NCBI GenBank assembly: GCA_036519575.1
Contig: DATDKZ010000238.1
Coordinates: 1-6,073, forward strand
Length of the DNA: 6,073 nucleotides
Direction of reading: 5' to 3'
DNA from: AC-69 sp036519575
Lineage (GTDB): Bacteria; Actinomycetota; UBA4738; HRBIN12
The translations under genes and the position numbers were made by a program. The notes below the pieces were generated by a model. The model was not told the DNA's origin. It saw only the letters and a list, made by a program, of their open reading frames with translations, and did no database searches. This document shows, piece by piece, positions 1-4,430 of this stretch. Numbering within the stretch: the first letter of the stretch is position 1; each line of letters begins with the position of its first letter.

Positions 1-1
1 C

Positions 2-220
2 GCGACTCTGTCGTCACTCGACGGCTATCTGTATCTTAGGTTGACCAGCGACGGTCTCGGCCACATCTCAGTCATGGGAGAACTGTGAGACCGGCCGAGG
101 GTCGCGTTGCACTTGGTCGTCTCGTACTACACGGACCAGACGGCGTTACCCTCGCTTCGGACTGCCCTTGAGTCTCTGGCTGCCTACCTGGATCGAACCC
201 GATGCTGTCGTACATCCTGA
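2..220 (+). pseudogene. C-terminal remnant of a WapI-like/DUF hypothetical protein, interrupted by an in-frame TGA
   Basis: Frame 2 is open from the left edge to a TGA at 86-88, then stays open from 89 to a TGA at 218-220, giving 71 visible residues either side of one internal stop. Both halves read like protein: the first contains SDGLGHISVMGEL, the second VSYYTDQTALPSL followed by an amphipathic ALESLAAYL helix. The order 'DG.GH..V.GEL(R)D ... DQT.LP.L..AL..L' is the C-terminal pattern I recall from WapI-family immunity and related hypothetical proteins; this is memory, not a search. A single C-to-T change of an Arg codon (CGA to TGA) would explain the stop. GC at third positions is 50/71 codons, lower than in tig, which fits decay or a foreign origin. 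The frame ends 8 bases before the stop of the convergent phosphatase gene. The 5' end lies outside the window. A sequencing error at position 86 is the main alternative. Confidence 0.5.
48..105. other. Imperfect long hairpin (quasi-palindrome) spanning the internal TGA
   Basis: Three stem blocks pair in register: GCGAC 48-52 with 101-105, CTCGGCC 56-62 with 93-99, and TCTCA 66-70 with 86-90, separated by small internal loops or bulges and closed by a loop at 71-85. That is 17 Watson-Crick pairs within 58 bases. Neither strand has a T-run after the stem, so it is not an intrinsic terminator. It lies inside the frame described as a pseudogene and may be coincidental. No known RNA family motif is recognisable. 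Confidence 0.3.
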
Positions 221-224
221 CCGG

Positions 225-243
225 GCCTTCAGGGAGCCTTCAG
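225..243. repeat. 8-bp direct repeat (11-bp period) across the stop codon of the phosphatase gene
   Basis: GCCTTCAG occurs at 225-232 and again at 236-243 with three bases between. Read on the minus strand, the first copy encodes the Leu-Lys-Ala near the C-terminus, and the second copy, shifted by 11 bases and so out of frame, supplies the TGA stop at 231-229. This looks like a short tandem duplication that set the present C-terminus. Confidence 0.5.
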
Positions 244-990
244 CCGAGCCACGATCTCGTCGTGGAGCACCCGGTTGGTCGAAAGGACGCTGCCGCCGTG
301 CTCGAGCGGTCCGCCCTCGAACGTGGTGACCCGCCCTCCGGCCTCCTCCACGATCACCTGGACCGCGGCGAAGTCCCAGGTGGCCAGCTCCCGTTCGAAC
401 ATCGCGTCGGCCGAACCCCGGGCGACCAGGGTGTGACCCCAGAAGTCCCCGAACCCTCGGTTCCGGCGAGCCTCACGGAACACCTCTTGCAGCGATGGCG
501 CGTACGGGCCCTCCAGGAGCAGTTCCACGCTCCCGTGGATGACGAACGCCCGGTTCAGCCGGTCGGCCCGGGAGACCCGGATGGGCCGGCCGTTCAGCCG
601 GGCACCGCCGCCGCGCACCGCCTCATAGCGCTCGCCGAGCGCCGGGGCGTTCACCACGCCGAGGACGGGATGGTCGTCCACCGCGAGCGCGATCAGCGTC
701 CCCCAGATCTGGATCCCATCGGCGAAGTTCTTCGTGGCGTCGATGGGGTCGACGATCCACCGCCGGCTGCCGCCGCCCTCCAGGCCTCCCTCCTCGCCGA
801 GCACGGCGTCGGAGGGATATCGCTCCCGTACTCGCTCGCGGACCATGGCTTCGATCGACGTGTCGGCCTCGGTGACCGGGGAGCGGTCCGGCTTCAGTTT
901 CACCTGCAGGTCCGTGCCGAAGAGGGAGAGGGCGATCTCGCCGGCGGCGTCCGCCACCTCGTTCGCGAACTCGAGCTCCTCCTCGAACAT
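229..990 (-). CDS. hisN: Inositol monophosphatase-family phosphatase, probable histidinol-phosphate phosphatase (HisN)
   Basis: A complete 253-residue protein of typical length for the family. IMPase-fold enzymes are Mg2+-dependent, lithium-sensitive phosphomonoesterases; actinobacterial HisN removes phosphate from histidinol phosphate, the penultimate step of histidine synthesis in the cytoplasm. Visible metal-site motifs are GEEGG (65-69, with Glu66/Glu67), DPIDATKNF (81-89, with Asp81 and Asp84) and ATWDFAAVQVIVEEAGG (203-219, with Asp206). KPDRSPVTEAD (33-43), GTLIAL (97-102), NAPAL (114-118), GDFWGHTLVA (181-190) and the HGGSVLSTN..LHDE ending (231-245) follow the pattern I remember for mycobacterial HisN, so HisN is favoured over a generic SuhB. 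The usual Gly of DPIDGT is Ala85. The ATG at 990 starts just before a normal family N-terminus; an in-frame GTG at 1023 would add 11 residues but gains no ribosome binding site. No Shine-Dalgarno precedes the ATG. It is divergent from tig and convergent with the left-edge remnant. Substrate is inferred; IMP or another sugar phosphate is possible. Confidence 0.9.
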   Translation of the reverse strand: MFEEELEFANEVADAAGEIALSLFGTDLQVKLKPDRSPVTEADTSIEAMVRERVRERYPSDAVLGEEGGLEGGGSRRWIVDPIDATKNFADGIQIWGTLIALAVDDHPVLGVVNAPALGERYEAVRGGGARLNGRPIRVSRADRLNRAFVIHGSVELLLEGPYAPSLQEVFREARRNRGFGDFWGHTLVARGSADAMFERELATWDFAAVQVIVEEAGGRVTTFEGGPLEHGGSVLSTNRVLHDEIVARLKAP

Positions 991-998
991 CGAGGCGG

Positions 999-1004
999 AC
1001 CATA
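999..1004 (-). promoter_or_regulatory. Candidate -10 element for a leaderless hisN transcript
   Basis: TATGGT read on the minus strand fits TANNNT and ends 8 bases before the ATG at 990. Initiation at the usual distance would fall at or within a base or two of the start codon, consistent with the absence of a Shine-Dalgarno sequence. No convincing -35 hexamer is seen at 16-19 bases, so this is weak. Confidence 0.3.
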
Positions 1005-1039
1005 CACGGCCGGGGCCGACCACCCGGACCGCTGCGCAA

Positions 1040-1052
1040 CCTGCCACGCAGG
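1040..1052. promoter_or_regulatory. Perfect 5-bp inverted repeat in the centre of the divergent spacer
   Basis: CCTGC-CAC-GCAGG is a perfect inverted repeat with a 3-base centre. It lies mid-way between the hisN and tig start codons (37 bases before tig, 49 before hisN). Position suggests a possible operator, but it is short for chance in a GC-rich genome and does not match CIRCE or HAIR sequences as I know them. Confidence 0.2.
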
Positions 1053-1074
1053 GCGACGTATCCGGATTCTCCGG

Positions 1075-1080
1075 TACGCT
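1075..1080 (+). promoter_or_regulatory. Candidate -10 element for a leaderless tig transcript
   Basis: TACGCT fits TANNNT and ends 9 bases before the tig ATG at 1090. No purine-rich Shine-Dalgarno is present in the 20 bases before the ATG, so transcription starting close to the ATG is plausible. The -35 region at about 1052-1057 (GGCGAC) resembles the consensus only in its GAC core. Confidence 0.35.
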
Positions 1081-1089
1081 CGCCTCGCC

Positions 1090-2469
1090 ATGCAGACGAC
1101 CGTCCAGGAGACCGACAAGCACAAGGTCAAGCTGACCGTGGAGATCCCCACCGACCGCTTCGGCAAGGACCTCGACGCCGCCTACCGACGGGTGGCGCAG
1201 CAGGTCAAGGTGCCGGGGTTCCGCAAGGGCAAGGCCCCCCGCAGGGTCATCGACGCGCAGGTCGGCCGCGAAGCGGTCGTGGCGGAGTTCCTGGAGGACG
1301 CCGTACCCACCTACTACCGGGAAGCCATCCGGGAGAACGAGCTCGCGCCGATCACGGATCCCGACATCGCGCTCGAGCAGGTGGAGGAGGGAAAGCCGCT
1401 CGTCTTCACGGCGACGGTCGAGGTCCGTCCGCGATTGCAGTTGGAGGAGTCCGCCTACAGGGGCGTTCGGGTCGAGCGGCCGCCGACCGAGGTCACCGAC
1501 CGCGAGGTGGACGAGCTGCTCGACCGGCTCCGGGACCGCTTCGCCGAGCTCGATCCGGTGAGCCGTCCCGCCAAGGCCGGCGACTACGTCGTCATCGACC
1601 TTCGGGCCACCGTCCACGGCGAGGAGGTTCCCGAGGCCTCCCGGCCCGACTACTTGTACGAGGTGGGCTCGGGGGAGTTCGTCGAGAAGCTCGACCAGGA
1701 GTTGGAAGGCAAGCGCGCCGGCGAAATCCTGAAGTTCAACGCGACCCTTCCCGATCGCATGGGCGAGCGGGCCGGGCAGGAGGTCTCGTTCCAGGTGCTG
1801 GTGAAGGAGGTCAAGGCCAAGCGCCTCCCCGAAGCCGACGACGAGTTCGCCAAGACAGCCTCCGAGTTCGACACCCTGGAGGAGCTTCGCCAGAGCCTCC
1901 GGGAGCAGCTCGGCCAGAACAAGGAGCGGGGCGCCGATGCCGAGGTCCGGGACCGGGCGTTGCTGGCCCTGGTGAACACCGTCGACGTCGACCTCCCCGA
2001 CACGCTGGTCGACGAGGAGACGGAGCATCGGGTCCAGCACGCACGGGAGCGGGCCGAGCAGGCCGGCCTGACCCTCCAGCAGGTGCTCGATGCCCAGGGG
2101 TTCGACGAGCTCCGGTTCCGCTCCGACGCCCGGACCCACTCCCTGCGGGCCATCAAGGCCGATCTGGTGCTCGAGGCGGTGGCCCGCAACGAGGACATCC
2201 AGGTGACCGCCGAGGAGATCGGGAACGAGATCGGACTCCTGGCCTCGTCCCTGGGACGGGAACCCAAGGACGTGGCCCGAACGCTCGAACGGACCGGTCA
2301 GGTCGTAACACTGGCCGGTGATATCATCCGCTCGAAGGCGCTCGACTGGATCGTCGAGCATGCCGATATCGTTTCGGAAGGCGAGCGCCGAGCGGCCGAC
2401 CGGGTCTCGGACGAGACCGGGGAACCGTCCGAGCCTCCCCAGCAGGATCGAGCGGAGGAGCAGTCATGA
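1090..2469 (+). CDS. tig: Trigger factor, ribosome-associated chaperone and peptidyl-prolyl isomerase
   Basis: The product has 459 residues, within the family's usual range. Trigger factor docks near the ribosome exit tunnel, shields nascent chains and catalyses proline isomerisation. The N-terminal ribosome-binding domain (about 1-150) starts MQTTVQETDKHKVKLTVE as in other trigger factors and carries the docking loop GFRKGKAPRRVID (43-55). The FKBP-like domain spans about 163-244 (GDYVVIDLRATVHGE, then LYEVGSGEFVEKLDQEL..GKRAGE). The helical C-terminal chaperone domain follows at about 250-430 (EFDTLEELR, the LPDTLVDEET arm segment and VTAEEI). Residues 430-459 form a polar, acidic, probably disordered tail, common in actinobacterial homologues. 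The frame is open upstream to 202, but that part is antisense to hisN and has no trigger-factor similarity, so the ATG at 1090 is the start. No Shine-Dalgarno is visible. Its TGA stop overlaps the clpP ATG. Confidence 0.97.
   Translation: MQTTVQETDKHKVKLTVEIPTDRFGKDLDAAYRRVAQQVKVPGFRKGKAPRRVIDAQVGREAVVAEFLEDAVPTYYREAIRENELAPITDPDIALEQVEEGKPLVFTATVEVRPRLQLEESAYRGVRVERPPTEVTDREVDELLDRLRDRFAELDPVSRPAKAGDYVVIDLRATVHGEEVPEASRPDYLYEVGSGEFVEKLDQELEGKRAGEILKFNATLPDRMGERAGQEVSFQVLVKEVKAKRLPEADDEFAKTASEFDTLEELRQSLREQLGQNKERGADAEVRDRALLALVNTVDVDLPDTLVDEETEHRVQHARERAEQAGLTLQQVLDAQGFDELRFRSDARTHSLRAIKADLVLEAVARNEDIQVTAEEIGNEIGLLASSLGREPKDVARTLERTGQVVTLAGDIIRSKALDWIVEHADIVSEGERRAADRVSDETGEPSEPPQQDRAEEQS
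2454..2458 (+). promoter_or_regulatory. Strong ribosome binding site for clpP, inside the end of tig
   Basis: GGAGG ends 7 bases before the clpP ATG at 2466, an ideal spacing. It lies within the last codons of tig, so ribosomes finishing tig pass directly over it. This supports translational coupling and fixes the clpP start. Confidence 0.85.
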
Positions 2470-3104
2470 CCGAGCCGAAGAACTACCTCGTCCCCGTTGT
2501 CGTCGAGCAGACCAGCCGCGGCGAGCGGTCGTTCGACATCTACTCGCGCCTGCTGAAGGAACGGATCGTGTTCCTGGGCACACCGATCGACGACAACGTG
2601 GGGAACCTCATCATGGCCCAGCTCCTGCACCTGGAGTCCGAGGACCCCGAGAAGGACATCAACCTGTACATCAACTCGCCGGGCGGCGACATCACGTCAC
2701 TGTTCGCCATCTACGACACGATGCAGTACATCAAGCCCGATGTGTCGACCATCGTGATGGGGCAGGCGGCCTCGGCTGCCGCGGTGCTCGTCCTGGCCGG
2801 CACGAAGGGCAAGCGCTACGCGTTGCCCCACTCCCGGATCCTGCTGCACCAGCCGCACGGCGGGGCCCAGGGCCAGGCCGTGGACATCGAGATCCAGGCC
2901 AAGGAGATCACGCGGTACCGCAAGCTCCTGGAGGAGCTCATCGCCACGCACACAGGCCAGCCACTCGAGAAGGTGGCCAAGGACACCGACCGGGACTTCA
3001 TCCTGACCGCCGAAGAGGCAGTGGCCTATGGGGTGGTGGACGAGGTCATCAGCACCCGGAAGATGCTCCCCGAACTTGCAGCGGCGGCCGCCGGAAGCTC
3101 GTAG
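2466..3104 (+). CDS. clpP: ATP-dependent Clp protease proteolytic subunit, ClpP2-type
   Basis: A 212-residue serine peptidase (family S14) that forms the barrel-shaped degradation chamber fed by ClpX or ClpC. The catalytic triad is Ser103 (GQAASAAAV), His128 (ILLHQP) and Asp177 (DTDRD, second Asp). The oxyanion-loop motif NSPGGD lies at 70-75 and the handle helix at about 137-160. DITSLFAIYDTMQY, QAASAAAVL and DTDRDFILTAEEA resemble mycobacterial ClpP2, whose equivalents read FTSLMAIYDTMQY, QAASAAAVL and DTDRDKILTAEEA. HQPHGGAQGQAVDIEI is closer to generic or E. coli-type ClpP. The Ala-rich tail AAAAAGSS (205-212) is unusual and likely disordered. The ATG overlaps the tig stop in ATGA and has a strong ribosome binding site, so co-expression with tig is likely. 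No clpP1 lies between tig and this gene. The active site is intact. Confidence 0.97.
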   Translation: MTEPKNYLVPVVVEQTSRGERSFDIYSRLLKERIVFLGTPIDDNVGNLIMAQLLHLESEDPEKDINLYINSPGGDITSLFAIYDTMQYIKPDVSTIVMGQAASAAAVLVLAGTKGKRYALPHSRILLHQPHGGAQGQAVDIEIQAKEITRYRKLLEELIATHTGQPLEKVAKDTDRDFILTAEEAVAYGVVDEVISTRKMLPELAAAAAGSS

Positions 3105-3118
3105 AATCCCATTCGAGG

Positions 3119-3139
3119 GGCCGGGTGAGGAACCCGGCC
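3119..3139 (+). terminator. Perfect 8-bp GC-rich hairpin between clpP and clpX (possible attenuator)
   Basis: GGCCGGGT (3119-3126) pairs perfectly with ACCCGGCC (3132-3139) around the 5-base loop GAGGA. The stem is followed by GTTTCCTTC, which has only three consecutive Ts, so it is a poor Rho-independent terminator. It sits 14 bases after the clpP stop and 25 before the clpX ATG. It could partly terminate, stabilise the 3' end of a tig-clpP message, or mark a processing site. Confidence 0.45.
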
Positions 3140-3148
3140 GTTTCCTTC

Positions 3149-3154
3149 AAGGAG
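3149..3154 (+). promoter_or_regulatory. Ribosome binding site for clpX
   Basis: AAGGAG ends 10 bases before the ATG at 3165. A second purine run, GGAGG at 3158-3162, is only 2 bases from the ATG and too close to serve this start. The wider-spaced site is therefore the likely one, and spacing is slightly long. Confidence 0.6.
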
Positions 3155-3164
3155 CTCGGAGGCG

Positions 3165-4430
3165 ATGGGGAGGCTGGGCGACTCGGACCTGTTGAAGTGC
3201 TCCTTCTGCGGGAAGAGCCAGAAGCAGGTCAAGAAGCTGATCGCGGGCCCTGGCGTCTACATCTGCGACGAGTGCATCGACCTCTGTAACGAGATCATCG
3301 AGGAGGAGCTCTCCGAGACCTCCGACCTGAAGCTCGAGGAGCTCCCCAAGCCCCAGGAGATCTACACGTTCCTGGACGACTACGTGATCGGCCAGGAGCA
3401 GGCCAAGAAGGTCCTATCGGTCGCCGTCTATAACCACTACAAGCGGATCCAGGTGGGGGCCAAGGACGGCGACGTCGAGCTCCAGAAGTCCAACATCCTG
3501 ATCCTGGGCCCCACCGGATGCGGGAAGACCCTGCTGGCCCAGACCCTGGCCAAGATGCTGAACGTGCCGTTCGCCATCGCCGACGCCACGGCGTTGACGG
3601 AGGCCGGGTATGTCGGGGAGGACGTCGAGAACATCCTGCTCAAGCTGATCCAGGCCGCCGACTACGACGTGAAGAAGGCCGAGACCGGGATCATCTACAT
3701 CGATGAGGTGGACAAGATCGCCCGCAAGAGCGAGAACCCCTCGATCACACGGGACGTCTCGGGCGAGGGCGTCCAGCAGGCGCTGCTGAAGATCCTCGAG
3801 GGGACCACAGCGTCGGTCCCGCCACAGGGCGGGCGCAAGCACCCGCATCAGGAATTCATCCAGATCGACACCACGAACATCCTGTTCATCTGCGGCGGCG
3901 CATTCGCCGGCCTGGAGAAGATCATCGAGAGCCGGATCGGGAGCCGCGGCATCGGGTTCGGCGCCGACGTCCGGCGGGTCGAGGAGAAGGACATCGGACA
4001 GATCCTGTCTCGGGTCCTCCCCGAGGACCTGCTGAAGTACGGGCTCATCCCCGAGTTCGTCGGACGCCTGCCGGTCCTGACCCACGTTCACAACCTGGAC
4101 AAGCAGGCCCTGGTGGACATCCTCACCAAGCCGAAGAACGCTCTGGTCAAGCAGTACTGCAAGTTCTTCGAGTTCGACGGCGTCGAGCTGGAGTTCGATG
4201 AGGGTGCGCTGTCGGCCATCGCCGATCAGGCCATCCTCCGTGGGACCGGCGCGCGCGGCCTTCGGGCCATCATGGAAGAGGTCCTGCTGAACGTGATGTA
4301 CGAGCTTCCCTCGCGACAGGACGTCACCAAGTGCCTGATCGACGAGAACGTCGTGATGTCCGGGGTGAACCCGACGCTCGTCCCGCGGCAGGAACCTGCG
4401 CCACGCGTGCGCAAGGAGCGGACGGCCTAG
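3165..4430 (+). CDS. clpX: ATP-dependent Clp protease ATP-binding subunit ClpX
   Basis: A 421-residue AAA+ unfoldase, full length, that recognises substrates, unfolds them and threads them into ClpP. The zinc-binding domain has Cys12, Cys15, Cys34 and Cys37 (CSFC and CDEC). Walker A is GPTGCGKT (115-122), with Cys where E. coli has Ser, as I recall for mycobacterial ClpX. The pore-1 loop GYVG is at 148-151, Walker B IIYIDEVDK at 176-184, the RKH substrate loop at 224-226 and the IGF ClpP-docking loop at 263-265. The EFVGRLP arginine is Arg301 and the sensor-2 motif GARGLR covers 362-367. The IGF loop shows it is built to work with ClpP. MGRLGDSDLLKCSFCGKSQ matches the usual actinobacterial start, supporting the ATG at 3165. 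It lies 60 bases after clpP, in the same direction, with a hairpin in the gap. Its TAG shares a CTAG with the stop of the convergent gene. Confidence 0.98.
   Translation: MGRLGDSDLLKCSFCGKSQKQVKKLIAGPGVYICDECIDLCNEIIEEELSETSDLKLEELPKPQEIYTFLDDYVIGQEQAKKVLSVAVYNHYKRIQVGAKDGDVELQKSNILILGPTGCGKTLLAQTLAKMLNVPFAIADATALTEAGYVGEDVENILLKLIQAADYDVKKAETGIIYIDEVDKIARKSENPSITRDVSGEGVQQALLKILEGTTASVPPQGGRKHPHQEFIQIDTTNILFICGGAFAGLEKIIESRIGSRGIGFGADVRRVEEKDIGQILSRVLPEDLLKYGLIPEFVGRLPVLTHVHNLDKQALVDILTKPKNALVKQYCKFFEFDGVELEFDEGALSAIADQAILRGTGARGLRAIMEEVLLNVMYELPSRQDVTKCLIDENVVMSGVNPTLVPRQEPAPRVRKERTA

Noticed and set aside
8..24. Small hairpin CTGTCG/CGACGG and another at 114-138, suggesting a structured RNA across 1-140
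   Set aside because: The stems are short, do not match any RNA family I know, and the region is better explained as a decayed coding sequence.
176..214. GGATCGAACCC resembles a tRNA T-loop on the minus strand
   Set aside because: The bases flanking TTCGATC do not pair as a T-stem (only the first pair forms), no anticodon or acceptor arm is found, and the stretch reads as protein on the plus strand.
961..970. GTTCGCGAAC, a perfect palindrome resembling ClgR half-sites near the tig-clp operon
   Set aside because: It lies inside hisN codons, lacks the spacer between half-sites that I recall for ClgR operators, and such palindromes arise easily in GC-rich coding DNA.
991..1023. GTG at 1023 as an earlier hisN start
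   Set aside because: It adds only 11 residues (VVGPGRVWSAS) unlike the family N-terminus, and no ribosome binding site precedes it.
202..1089. Open plus-strand frame continuous with tig, suggesting a 755-residue fusion
   Set aside because: The extension is exactly antisense to hisN, has no recognisable domain, and trigger factor similarity begins at Met 1090. Long antisense frames are common at this GC content.
991..2361. Long minus-strand frame antisense to tig, in frame with hisN
   Set aside because: It is the complement of well-conserved tig codons and shows low-complexity Leu/Gly/Asp-rich translation; hisN similarity begins at the ATG at 990.
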